The notes under the pieces: generated by a model
What the model saw: only the letters and a program-made list of their open reading frames with translations
Databases searched by the model: none
What the model was told of the DNA's origin: nothing
Shown here: positions 1-7,223 of the stretch, one piece after another
Layout of the letters: every line of letters begins with the position of its first letter
How positions within the stretch are numbered: position 1 is the stretch's first letter
Assembly: GCA_021298045.1 (NCBI GenBank)
Contig: JAJTHY010000095.1
Span: forward strand, 1 to 12,842
Direction of reading: 5' to 3'
Length of the DNA: 12,842 nt
Source: Candidatus Jidaibacter sp.
GTDB lineage: Bacteria; Pseudomonadota; Alphaproteobacteria; Rickettsiales; Midichloriaceae
Made by a program: the position numbers and the translations under genes

Positions 1-777
1 ACCCAGATTGCTGCGTGTTTTGCAGGGTTCATGGAGCCACCAAGCTATGAAAAACTGGTGCGCGAATTATGTGGTAATATAATTTCTAAAGATAATCAAT
101 TTTCTGATTGGCTTAAAAGACCTCTATCATCTGGCCAAATTGAATATGCTATAGGAGATGTTACTTATTTGATTAAAATGCATGAATCCTTGAAAAGGAG
201 CGTGGAGGCAAAATCCATGCTAGCTTGGCTTGAAGAAGAAAATAAAGCTCTGGAAAGTTATTTGTATACCCAGCCAGAAGTAATAAATTCTCTTGGTAAA
301 TTTGTGCAAAATTTTAAAGGAGCGCAGTCCCTTAGCAGAGTTTATGTTCTACTCCTTGCGCGTGAAAAGCGAGCTGAGCGGATAAATAAACCAAGAAATT
401 TTATTGCAAAGGACGATGAAATTGCCGCTGCAGTTAAAAACTCTAAAAGCTTTGAAAGGCTAGGTGTTAAACTTGGACTTACTGAGGAGGAATATTTAAG
501 GCAGGCAGAGCATCCAGAGATACACGCTACCGTTAAGTCTTATTTACTGAGCTCCTACAGAAGGGAAGATGCAGATAAAGAAATATACAACAAACTGAAA
601 AATTTCTTGTTTGAGGAATCCAAGCGCTTAGGTATAGCACCATCGCTGCTTGCTAATCGAAATGATCTAGTAGCCCTTGCAAACGGTAAGGCTGAAGGCT
701 GCAAAGTTTCAAGAGGGTGGCGCAGGGAGATTTTTAGCAATCATTCCCTGTCATCACATCCCGCATTGCAAATTTAG
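1..777 (+). CDS. rnd: Ribonuclease D, C-terminal part (5' end outside window)
   Basis: The reading frame is open from the first base, so the gene is cut at its 5' end and the ATG at 31 is internal. RNase D is a 3'-5' exoribonuclease that trims tRNA and other stable RNA precursors. The visible part starts in the exonuclease fold with DTQIAACFAGF, as in the 'DTQ' strand of the family. It then shows the PLSSGQIEYAIGDVTYL block, whose Tyr and Asp (bases about 145-159) form the YxxxD motif III of DEDDy exonucleases. The rest is helical and fits the HRDC region, ending in the conserved 'NRNDLVALA...GWRREIF' stretch. Motifs I and II lie upstream and cannot be checked. The gene ends with two tandem in-frame TAG stops (775-780). 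It lies 45 bases before prfA on the same strand. The family assignment is firm. Confidence 0.9.
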   Translation, partial: TQIAACFAGFMEPPSYEKLVRELCGNIISKDNQFSDWLKRPLSSGQIEYAIGDVTYLIKMHESLKRSVEAKSMLAWLEEENKALESYLYTQPEVINSLGKFVQNFKGAQSLSRVYVLLLAREKRAERINKPRNFIAKDDEIAAAVKNSKSFERLGVKLGLTEEEYLRQAEHPEIHATVKSYLLSSYRREDADKEIYNKLKNFLFEESKRLGIAPSLLANRNDLVALANGKAEGCKVSRGWRREIFSNHSLSSHPALQI

Positions 778-794
778 TAGACTTGGGCTATATT
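766..794 (+). promoter_or_regulatory. Putative sigma70-type promoter for prfA
   Basis: A -35-like TTGCAA (766-771) and a -10-like TATATT (789-794) are separated by exactly 17 bases. They match the sigma70 consensus at 4 of 6 and 5 of 6 positions. Transcription would start near 801, leaving a leader of about 20 bases before the prfA ATG at 823. The -35 lies inside the last codons of rnd, so read-through from rnd is also possible. Such matches are common by chance in AT-rich DNA, so this is only a candidate. Confidence 0.4.
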
Positions 795-822
795 CTTATC
801 CGAATTAGTTGATTTTGATACA

Positions 823-1899
823 ATGGCTCTTAGCGAAAGGTTAGAAAAAATTATTGCTCGTCACGCTGCTTTGGGTGATAAAATGATGGATCCATCATCC
901 ATGAGCCAACAGGAGTATGCAGCAATCGCCAAAGAAAGGGCAGATCTAGAAGATGTAGTGGTTCTCGGGCAGCAATATGTAAAGCAAGCTAATGACTTAA
1001 GAGATTCTGAAGAATTAGCAAAAGATCCTGGTTTAGATGCAGAGCTTAAGGACATAGTTGCCGAAGACATCAAAACCCTTAAAGCAAGCATTGAAGAGCT
1101 AGAGCATAAAATAAAAATTGAATTATTGCCAAAGGATGCAGCAGATCATAAAAATGCTATCTTAGAAATTCGTGCGGGCACTGGTGGAGAGGAAGCTGCA
1201 CTGTTTGCTGCTGAATTATTTCGCATGTATAACAAATATGCGGACCGTAAGGGATGGAAATTTGAAGTGGTTGCAATTGCACAAACTGGTTTGGATGGAT
1301 GTAAAGAAGCTCAAGCTATTATCTCTGGTAAAGATGTATTTGCTAATCTTAAATTTGAATCTGGTGTACATAGAGTGCAACGCGTTCCAGAAACTGAAAC
1401 TAGTGGCCGTATTCATACCTCAGCCGCAACAGTTGCTGTTTTGCCAGAGGCAGAAGAGGTGGATATCCAATTGAATGAAAGCGACTTAAGAATAGACGTG
1501 TATCGCGCTAGTGGTGCTGGCGGTCAGCACGTAAATACAACCGATAGTGCTGTGCGCATTACTCATATACCAACAGGTGTTTGTGTAAGTATGCAGGATG
1601 AAAAATCGCAACATAAAAACAAAGCCAAGGCTATGAAAATTTTGCTTTCTAGGCTTTATGACAACGAACGCCAGATGAGAGATTCTGAAAGGTCTGCTAT
1701 GCGTAAAGGGCAAGTTGGTAGCGGCGATAGGTCTGAGCGCATCCGCACATATAATTACCATGAAGGTAGGGTTACAGATCATCGCATCCCGCTCACCCTT
1801 TATAAATTGCCTAAGGTAATTTACGAGGGGGAGCTAGATGAATTTATCGATGCGCTGGTTGCCAAAGACCAAGCAGAAAGACTTGCGAACCAAGGTTAA
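823..1899 (+). CDS. prfA: Peptide chain release factor 1 (RF1)
   Basis: RF1 reads UAA and UAG in the ribosomal A site and triggers hydrolysis of peptidyl-tRNA. At 358 residues it is close to the 360 of E. coli RF1. The codon-recognition tripeptide is P189-E190-T191, in the PxT form that marks RF1 rather than the SPF of RF2. The catalytic GGQ is at 233-235 within 'RASGAGGQHVNTTDSAVR'. The N-terminal 100 residues are helical, followed by the acidic 'EIRAGTGGEEAALF' stretch typical of class I bacterial release factors. The ATG start fits the family's N-terminus; no clear Shine-Dalgarno is visible. prmC, which methylates the GGQ glutamine and often follows prfA, is not the next gene: a palindromic repeat and a convergent gene follow. 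The identification is essentially certain. Confidence 0.98.
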   Translation: MALSERLEKIIARHAALGDKMMDPSSMSQQEYAAIAKERADLEDVVVLGQQYVKQANDLRDSEELAKDPGLDAELKDIVAEDIKTLKASIEELEHKIKIELLPKDAADHKNAILEIRAGTGGEEAALFAAELFRMYNKYADRKGWKFEVVAIAQTGLDGCKEAQAIISGKDVFANLKFESGVHRVQRVPETETSGRIHTSAATVAVLPEAEEVDIQLNESDLRIDVYRASGAGGQHVNTTDSAVRITHIPTGVCVSMQDEKSQHKNKAKAMKILLSRLYDNERQMRDSERSAMRKGQVGSGDRSERIRTYNYHEGRVTDHRIPLTLYKLPKVIYEGELDEFIDALVAKDQAERLANQG

Positions 1900-1906
1900 G
1901 CCAAAC

Positions 1907-2069
1907 TATAGCTAATCCCTTATGAAATGGATACGCTAATGCTGCGCCTTTTCAATAAATTTTCACCTATTTTGCCTTTGAAATATATCTATATTCCATG
2001 CGTAAAATAGGCAAAAATTTATGAGAAAATTCTTGATTTTCATACCCATTTTATAAGGGGCTAGCTATA
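1907..2069. repeat. Long imperfect palindrome filling the prfA/patatin convergent gap (repeat copy 1)
   Basis: Almost the whole gap between the prfA stop (1899) and the patatin stop (2072) is one inverted repeat. It begins with TATAGCTA (1907-1914) and ends with its complement TAGCTATA (2062-2069). The arms pair over about 80 bases each, around a centre near 1988-1989 (ATATATCTATAT). The outer 28 positions match at about 23, and an inner block (ATAAATTTT..CCTATTTT) matches at about 18 of 21, with a few one-base shifts. The right-arm 34 bases (2036-2069) recur at 9641-9674. No protein-coding potential is visible. It could be a mobile palindromic element of the MITE/REP kind, a bidirectional terminator hairpin, or both; it lacks a strong T-tract on either side. 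Confidence 0.75.
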
Positions 2070-2071
2070 TT

Positions 2072-3073
2072 TCACGCGGCCATTTCTGTTAAATCCACAT
2101 CCCCACGTGACACTAAACTACAGCTAAGCTCGTGAGCAATTTCATCAAACAAACAATTATTTTGCGCAATGTATTCCTCAGCTTTTCCTAACAATGCAGT
2201 AAGATTTTCTTCACTGGTGTTATCCATTTCTCCTAATTCTTTAGGCAGATTGATTTGCAATCTGTGATAATTTTGGTAAACAATAGCCGCAGTTAAGTCT
2301 GAGAAATCCGTATTCCCATCCATCATAACATCTATGATTCTCCCACCTTTTACCCATCCTAGAATGCCTGCGTCTTTTAATGCCTCAACATCCCACTTTA
2401 ATTCCACATTACCAGTTCCAATAGATATTACCAAGATATCTTCCCTACTGATTTCAGGATTGTGTTTTAGAATCTCTCCAATGGCAAGAATTTGTGGGTT
2501 GTTGAGAAACATCCCCCCATCAATAGCGTGGTGAACAACGCCATTGCAATCTTGAAATTCTTTTGGAGCAAAATACGTAGGTGCAGCACTGGTAGCGCCT
2601 GCTAGATCTTTAAGCTTGGCATCTGCGGACAAACCTTTTTTAACATCTTGACTAGACCAGATTTCAGGACTAGCAGTATCTAAGTTATAAGAAGTGACAC
2701 AAATTGGGAATTTTGCTTCAGAAAGTAGTTTATCACCGAAATATTCTTCTAATAAAGTATCTAGGGCCTCTCTATCATATTTAGGACCTTCTAAGCCCCC
2801 TAAGGTTGAAATAGCACGCATTGCTGAGTATGGGAAAATTTTAGCACTGCCATTTTGATATAAATCGATCATAGCATCGGAATTGAAGTCACAAGCGGAA
2901 GCGATGGCAATCAACCCACCAGTAGATGTTCCTAAAGCTAAATCAAATAAATCTGGTATTGGCTTTCCGGTACGCACCTCTATTTCTTTTAATAATCTTG
3001 CGGGGATAATGCCGCGAACCCCGCCACCATCTATACTTAACACACAGTATTTTATATTGCTTGATGGTCTCAT
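2072..3073 (-). CDS. Patatin-like phospholipase
   Basis: Patatin-family lipid acyl hydrolases use a Ser-Asp dyad to cleave acyl chains from phospholipids. Numbering 333 residues from the ATG at 3071-3073, the oxyanion-hole loop is D15-GGGVRG (16-21). The nucleophile elbow is GTSTG (48-52, Ser50), and the catalytic Asp is in D185-G-G. All three family signatures are intact, so the enzyme should be active. There is no signal peptide or membrane segment. The frame extends upstream to a TTG at 3131-3133 and an ATG at 3116-3118. I prefer the ATG at 3071-3073 because it has a GGAG six bases upstream and gives the usual short N-terminus before 'VLSIDGGG'. The dehydrogenase gene ends 77 bases upstream on the same strand. 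Relatives include rickettsial secreted phospholipases and CBASS effectors, but no CD-NTase gene is nearby. The physiological substrate is unknown. Confidence 0.9.
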   Translation of the reverse strand: MRPSSNIKYCVLSIDGGGVRGIIPARLLKEIEVRTGKPIPDLFDLALGTSTGGLIAIASACDFNSDAMIDLYQNGSAKIFPYSAMRAISTLGGLEGPKYDREALDTLLEEYFGDKLLSEAKFPICVTSYNLDTASPEIWSSQDVKKGLSADAKLKDLAGATSAAPTYFAPKEFQDCNGVVHHAIDGGMFLNNPQILAIGEILKHNPEISREDILVISIGTGNVELKWDVEALKDAGILGWVKGGRIIDVMMDGNTDFSDLTAAIVYQNYHRLQINLPKELGEMDNTSEENLTALLGKAEEYIAQNNCLFDEIAHELSCSLVSRGDVDLTEMAA

Positions 3074-3102
3074 AGATATCTCCATAACATATTGATATCT
3101 AT
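3072..3102 (-). promoter_or_regulatory. Inverted repeat over the ribosome-binding site and start codon of the patatin gene
   Basis: ATAGATATC (3072-3080) and GATATCTAT (3094-3102) form a perfect 9-bp inverted repeat with a 13-base spacer. In the minus-strand transcript the GGAG Shine-Dalgarno lies at the edge of the loop, and the first two bases of the ATG fall in the stem. Folding would hide the start site. As DNA it could equally be an operator for a dimeric regulator. The repeat is directly visible; the regulatory role is inferred. Confidence 0.45.
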
Positions 3103-3150
3103 TTATTACATACTGCATTTTTATAAATTGCAATTATGTTAATAACAATA

Positions 3151-4404
3151 TTATTTATTTGTTAAATATGGAGTTAAATCGAACTCTGGGGTTTTCTTGG
3201 AAACAAGGCCAGCTATTGCTTTTGCACTGCCTAATGCTTGTGTCCAACCTAAACTGCCATGCCCTATGTTTACGTACAAATTTTTAAAGCTGGTACGGCT
3301 TATATATGGATAGCTATGTGGTGTTTGTGGCCTGAGACAGGCCCATGCGCTGTAATGAGAATAGTCTCCACCTTTTGGAAAGTACTTTTTGCTGGTAGCT
3401 ACTATCGGGGCAATTCGCTCATCTAAAATCTCATGGTTATAGCCTGCAAACTCTGCGGTCCCTGCAACTCTAAAAGTGTCACCTATTCGAGAGAACACCA
3501 CTTTTCTTTGTTGGTCGGTAACGCTTACTTTTGGGCAAATGGAGGTATCATATGTTGGGATTGATATGCTGTACCCTTTCATAGGGTAAATTGGTAAATT
3601 TATACCATGCCTACGCAGAAAGAGGTTTCCATAGGCACCCAGGCAGACAACCGCAGCATCAACTTCTATTTCTTTATCTTCTAAAATTATGGATGCAATC
3701 TTTGCTTTATTGTTACGCAAGCCTAGCACTTCGGTGTCATAATGGTACTCTACCCCCATGCGTTCAGTAATTTTTACTAACTCTTGTGTAAATTTGAAGG
3801 CATCACCCACTTCATCAGCGCTGCATAACACGCCACCGATACGACCTTTCATTAAGTGCTCCAAGGCACTGTCAAAATTCAGACAGTCAGATTTAGATAA
3901 TTCTCTGAATTCTACCTCTTTCTTCATGCTGCGAAATTTATCAAAAAGCTTTTGGCATTGCTCCAGTTCTTTTGCATATTTGAAAATGTGTAATATTCCG
4001 GGTGCAGAATAGTCGAAGTTAATGTTCTCCTCTTGCATGAGTTCATGCAGAACTTTTTTACTGTAAAACCCTAAATTTAATATGGCTTTAGTATTAGCCT
4101 CTACTTTGGTTTGTGAGCAATTAAGTAAAAATTTCATGATCCATATGTACATATCTGGATCTATCCTTGGACGCAATAAAAGTGGAGCGTTGTTTTGCCC
4201 TAACCATTTAATAGCTTTAAAAACATTGCCATAGGTGGCCCAAGGGTCAGCATGGCTGTAAGATAATTGCGCACCATTTGCATAGCTACACTGCATTCCA
4301 GCTTGTGGCTCGCGCTCAAACACTAATACCTTTAATCCGGCTTTTGCGAGAAAATAAGCGGTGCTAACACCAACAACGCCAGCTCCTAAAACTGCTACCT
4401 GCAT
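3151..4404 (-). CDS. dadA: D-amino-acid dehydrogenase, DadA family (FAD-dependent)
   Basis: DadA oxidatively deaminates D-amino acids, classically D-alanine to pyruvate and ammonia, and passes electrons to the respiratory chain at the inner membrane. The 417 residues align end to end with the 432-residue E. coli enzyme. An N-terminal Rossmann motif GAGVVG (7-12) is followed by the acidic end of the second strand (E30) and 'SYANGAQLSYSHADPWA'. Further family blocks are 'YPMKGYSISIP' and 'GHGSLGWTQALGS' near 381-393. The family's usual 'ANAGQ' reads ANGAQ here, a small local swap. The ATG start puts the FAD motif directly at the N-terminus as expected. It lies 63 bases downstream of the antiporter gene, probably in one transcript, suggesting uptake followed by oxidation of an amino acid. 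Related DAO-fold oxidases (glycine or proline oxidases) are less likely given the end-to-end resemblance. Confidence 0.88.
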   Translation of the reverse strand: MQVAVLGAGVVGVSTAYFLAKAGLKVLVFEREPQAGMQCSYANGAQLSYSHADPWATYGNVFKAIKWLGQNNAPLLLRPRIDPDMYIWIMKFLLNCSQTKVEANTKAILNLGFYSKKVLHELMQEENINFDYSAPGILHIFKYAKELEQCQKLFDKFRSMKKEVEFRELSKSDCLNFDSALEHLMKGRIGGVLCSADEVGDAFKFTQELVKITERMGVEYHYDTEVLGLRNNKAKIASIILEDKEIEVDAAVVCLGAYGNLFLRRHGINLPIYPMKGYSISIPTYDTSICPKVSVTDQQRKVVFSRIGDTFRVAGTAEFAGYNHEILDERIAPIVATSKKYFPKGGDYSHYSAWACLRPQTPHSYPYISRTSFKNLYVNIGHGSLGWTQALGSAKAIAGLVSKKTPEFDLTPYLTNK

Positions 4405-4467
4405 ATTTTTTACTTTTATATCAATGTATTAAGTAATATAGCAGGCAGCCTGAAATGTGAATTATTT

Positions 4468-5757
4468 TTAGTGCTTGGTAGTATATTTTTGGTAAAGCCA
4501 CATAGGAATGCCAGAGACCGCAATCGCCAAAGAGGAAGCAAGCAACATGTGGTTAGTGGCTAGCAGTGCCCAAGAAACAAAGGCGAGCCCTAATATGCCA
4601 ATTACCTTTTTGTACAACACCATTTCCTCATCATTATGAGTAAGTTTAAAGAAAGCAAAAATACAGGATAAATACACAAGCAATATGAATGTTACGCTTA
4701 TATCCACAACTAGGTTGAATTGGTCGATTAATTTATTATCCAACGATATAACAACGAATGGGATAGTAAGGGCAGATGAAACTAAAATTGCCCAAACAGG
4801 CGTGCCTGCTTTATTAGTGCGCGCGAAAAATTTTGGAAATAAACCATCATTTGCAGCAGATTGCGCAATCCTACCTACCACTATAGTCCAACCATTTAAT
4901 GACCCTATGCATATTATAATTGCTGCGATGGAGATTGCAATAGCCCAAGACTCTCCGCCAAATATCATCGATGCTGCTTCTGCATAAGGAGCGTTAGAGG
5001 AGGCTAATTGCTCGTTAGGAATCGCTCCAAAAGCCACAATAGTACCTAATACGTAAATTAGGGCGGCAATAAGTGTACCTGTTATAGTTGCCAGTGCGAT
5101 GGTTTTACGAGGATGCTCAACTTCTCCGCTAGGCACGGTTCCGCTTTCCAGACCAACAAACGCCCAAATTGTGATAAATGCAACCGAGTTAAGAGCCAAA
5201 TGCAAAGGTTGGTCGGTTAAGTTTAAGGCAGGAAAGTTGCTCATATCAATAATAAACATACCAACTATTGGAATTATGATAAGTGGAATAACTTTAATAA
5301 CCGTTATTAATAACTCAGCTCTTCCTGTAGTTTTTATACCAAACATATTAAAGGCTGTTATCATGGCCAACATCCCAATTTCTAACGCTAAAATTGCTGC
5401 CTTATCCAATCCTCCAAATAGTATGGAGAAGTAACTTGCTGCTGTCGCGATCAGCGCTGCATTGCTTAACCAAGAAAATGTCCAATAACCCCATGCAATT
5501 ATGTATCCAAAATTTTTTCCAAATGCGGAAGAAACAAAAGCATAAGGCCCCCCACCTTTGGTTATTTTATGGCTGAGCTCCGCGAAGATAAGTGCTAGAA
5601 TCATAGCGCCCAGCACAGTGATTCCCCAGGCTAAAATACCTATGGAGCCAAATTTGGCGAGTGTTGCTGGAAGCAGAAGAACTCCAGACCCTACTAAGTT
5701 ACCAGTAACAAGAGATGTAAGAGGCCAAAAGCCAATTTTTTGATTATCGTGAGACAT
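4468..5757 (-). CDS. APC-superfamily amino-acid antiporter, AdiC/PotE-like
   Basis: This 429-residue protein is hydrophobic throughout, consistent with the 12 transmembrane helices of APC-fold amino-acid/polyamine antiporters in the inner membrane. It aligns closely with E. coli AdiC (arginine/agmatine exchange). The first unwound helix reads 'GNLVGSGVLLLP' (S24 matching AdiC S26). 'YWTFSWLSN' places Y91 at AdiC Y93. 'IWAFVGLESG' gives W198 and E204, matching the substrate-gating W202 and E208. 'GSLNGWTIV' gives W290, matching W293. The pocket is thus AdiC-like, but related carriers of ornithine, putrescine, lysine or cadaverine share much of it, so the substrate is not settled. No amino-acid decarboxylase is visible; the partner gene is dadA. 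It starts an apparent antiporter-dadA-patatin run. No clear Shine-Dalgarno precedes the ATG. Confidence 0.88.
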   Translation of the reverse strand: MSHDNQKIGFWPLTSLVTGNLVGSGVLLLPATLAKFGSIGILAWGITVLGAMILALIFAELSHKITKGGGPYAFVSSAFGKNFGYIIAWGYWTFSWLSNAALIATAASYFSILFGGLDKAAILALEIGMLAMITAFNMFGIKTTGRAELLITVIKVIPLIIIPIVGMFIIDMSNFPALNLTDQPLHLALNSVAFITIWAFVGLESGTVPSGEVEHPRKTIALATITGTLIAALIYVLGTIVAFGAIPNEQLASSNAPYAEAASMIFGGESWAIAISIAAIIICIGSLNGWTIVVGRIAQSAANDGLFPKFFARTNKAGTPVWAILVSSALTIPFVVISLDNKLIDQFNLVVDISVTFILLVYLSCIFAFFKLTHNDEEMVLYKKVIGILGLAFVSWALLATNHMLLASSLAIAVSGIPMWLYQKYTTKH

Positions 5758-5970
5758 TTTGCAATACTATGTAAAATTGATTTAATTTTTGAAAATGTAG
5801 ATTTGCGCGTAAAGGGATCATAGGCGCTCAGCGCTTTCGGACGATTGTTTGAAACTGATAAAAGTTGAATCCCATACTTTTTGATAAGAACATATTTGGG
5901 CACCAATTATACAAAAGGGTTGGAATAAAGTCAAATCAGTATTAATGTTGCTTGCGAGTATTCTTTTAAA
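5758..5970. other. Divergent intergenic region between antiporter and lptA
   Basis: These 213 bases separate two divergent start codons and must carry promoters for both operons, but I could not pick a convincing pair of boxes for either. The only compact structure is GCGCTCAGCGC (5824-5834), a 5-bp hairpin with a one-base loop. All frames are broken by stops, with no trace of lptC, which usually precedes lptA. No tRNA-like fold was seen. Confidence 0.5.
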
Positions 5971-6486
5971 ATGGGTTTTATGAGGCTATTAATCCTAATG
6001 CTTTGCGTGTTTCCGGCATTAAATTGTTATGCGGCAGAACTAGCGCAGGACTCTAAATCGCCAATCGAAATTTTATCAGATGAAGTACGCTATTTAGATG
6101 TTGAAAATAAAGCAGTATTTACTGGTGATGTTATAGCAACGCAGGACGACCTGGTGGTGAAGAGCAAGACCATGGAAGTATTCTTTGAGAAAAAAGAAAG
6201 CAAGGCCTTAGATGGGGCTGAGAAGTCGAATGTTAAGTACATCTACTTTAATGATGATGTAGACATAAGAAATAAGGCGGACCATGCCACAGCATCCAAA
6301 GGGGAATACGATGTTGCAAAAGGCATCTTTATATTACGAGGTAATGTCGTGTTAGAGCAAGCAGGTAGTGTATTAACCGGAGATGAACTTGTGCATATCA
6401 AGGCCACTGGTGAAAGTTTACTAAAGAGCAATAATAAAAGTAAGCGAGTTAAGGCGCATATAGTGCAAAAAGGTAAAGAAAAATGA
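5971..6486 (+). CDS. lptA: LPS transport periplasmic protein LptA (OstA family)
   Basis: LptA is the periplasmic bridge that carries lipopolysaccharide from the inner-membrane LptBFGC complex to LptD in the outer membrane. The 171 residues start with a signal peptide: a short basic start, a Leu/Ile-rich core (about 5-17) and a likely cleavage after 'CYA' near residue 21. The mature part has the OstA beta-jellyroll pattern, with recurring 'A.FTGDV.A.Q.DLVV.S..MEV' (about 38-62) and 'G.Y.....IFILRGNVVLEQAGSVLTGDELV' (about 111-141). The C-terminus is basic. A second ATG at codon 4 would also give a working signal peptide; I keep the first. Its ATGA overlap with lptB by four bases indicates translational coupling. 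lptC is missing upstream. Confidence 0.88.
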   Translation: MGFMRLLILMLCVFPALNCYAAELAQDSKSPIEILSDEVRYLDVENKAVFTGDVIATQDDLVVKSKTMEVFFEKKESKALDGAEKSNVKYIYFNDDVDIRNKADHATASKGEYDVAKGIFILRGNVVLEQAGSVLTGDELVHIKATGESLLKSNNKSKRVKAHIVQKGKEK

Positions 6487-7223
6487 AGAGCAAGAGTGTA
6501 AGCTTAAGAGTTGAAAGCATTGGAAAATCATTCAAAGGCAGAAGAGTAGTAAGAGATGTGAGCTTTGCTGTACACGCTGGCCAAATAGTAGGAATACTAG
6601 GCCCTAATGGCGCGGGGAAGACAACGTCTTTTTATATGGTAACAGGGCTAATACTTCCTGATACTGGGAGAATTCTTTTAGATGACATAGATATAACATC
6701 TTTACCTATGTACCAAAGGGCTAGATTAGGAATTGGCTACTTACCGCAAGAATCATCGATTTTTAGAGGACTTACAGTTGAGGAAAACATCTTAGCTATT
6801 CTTGAGTTACATATTAAAGATGAAGAGCAGCGTATGCATAGATTAGATGAATTACTTGCAGAATTTTCCATAACCCATTTAAGACATGCATCCGCAATTG
6901 CGCTTTCTGGTGGAGAGCGTAGGCGTGTAGAAATTGCAAGGGCTATAGCCATGGATCCATCGTTTTTACTTCTGGATGAACCTTTAGCGGGGATTGACCC
7001 GATTGCTGTTCATGAAATAAAAGAGCTGATTCTGCAGCTGAAGAATTTAGGAATCGGTATAATTATAACAGATCACAATGTTCGGGATGCACTTTCCATC
7101 ATTGAAAAAGCCTATATATTTCATGATGGGTCCGTAATGCTGGAAGGCACACCCGAAGAAGTCATTGGTAATCAAAAAGTTAAGGAAATATATTTAGGTG
7201 ATTCTTTTACGGAGGCTAAGTAA
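6483..7223 (+). CDS. lptB: LPS export ABC transporter ATP-binding protein LptB
   Basis: LptB is the cytoplasmic ATPase dimer that drives LPS extraction from the inner membrane through LptF and LptG. In 246 residues every ABC ATPase motif is intact: Walker A GPNGAGKTT (40-48), Q-loop Q89 in 'YLPQESSIFRGLTVEEN', signature LSGGE (141-145), Walker B FLLLDE (161-166) and switch His198 in 'TDHNV'. The 'LPQE.SIFR.LTVEENI' stretch and 'GIDPIAV.EI' are characteristic of LptB rather than of other ABC ATPases. Its start overlaps lptA by four bases, and its stop TAA shares one base with the holC ATG. In many alphaproteobacteria rpoN and hpf follow lptB; here holC does. LptF, LptG and LptC must be encoded elsewhere. 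Confidence 0.96.
   Translation: MKSKSVSLRVESIGKSFKGRRVVRDVSFAVHAGQIVGILGPNGAGKTTSFYMVTGLILPDTGRILLDDIDITSLPMYQRARLGIGYLPQESSIFRGLTVEENILAILELHIKDEEQRMHRLDELLAEFSITHLRHASAIALSGGERRRVEIARAIAMDPSFLLLDEPLAGIDPIAVHEIKELILQLKNLGIGIIITDHNVRDALSIIEKAYIFHDGSVMLEGTPEEVIGNQKVKEIYLGDSFTEAK

Noticed and set aside
1172..1782. Alternate-frame and antisense open frames inside prfA.
   Set aside because: They are shadows of the prfA coding sequence, whose motifs are unambiguous, and they lack start signals or family resemblance.
2072..3073. A CBASS defence operon built around the patatin.
   Set aside because: No CD-NTase, ubiquitin-transfer or HORMA/TRIP13 gene is adjacent; its neighbours are metabolic and translation genes.
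3074..3133. Extension of the patatin gene to a TTG at 3131-3133 or an ATG at 3116-3118.
   Set aside because: The downstream ATG (3071-3073) has a well-spaced GGAG and gives the usual family N-terminus. The extra 15-20 residues are AT-rich and match nothing known.
5824..5834. GCGCTCAGCGC as an operator between the divergent antiporter and lptA genes.
   Set aside because: Five-bp arms with a one-base loop are too short to separate from chance, and no promoter boxes could be placed beside it.
5694..5906. A 70-codon minus-strand open frame overlapping the antiporter start.
   Set aside because: It overlaps the start of the well-supported antiporter gene in another frame, resembles no family I know and has no ribosome-binding site.
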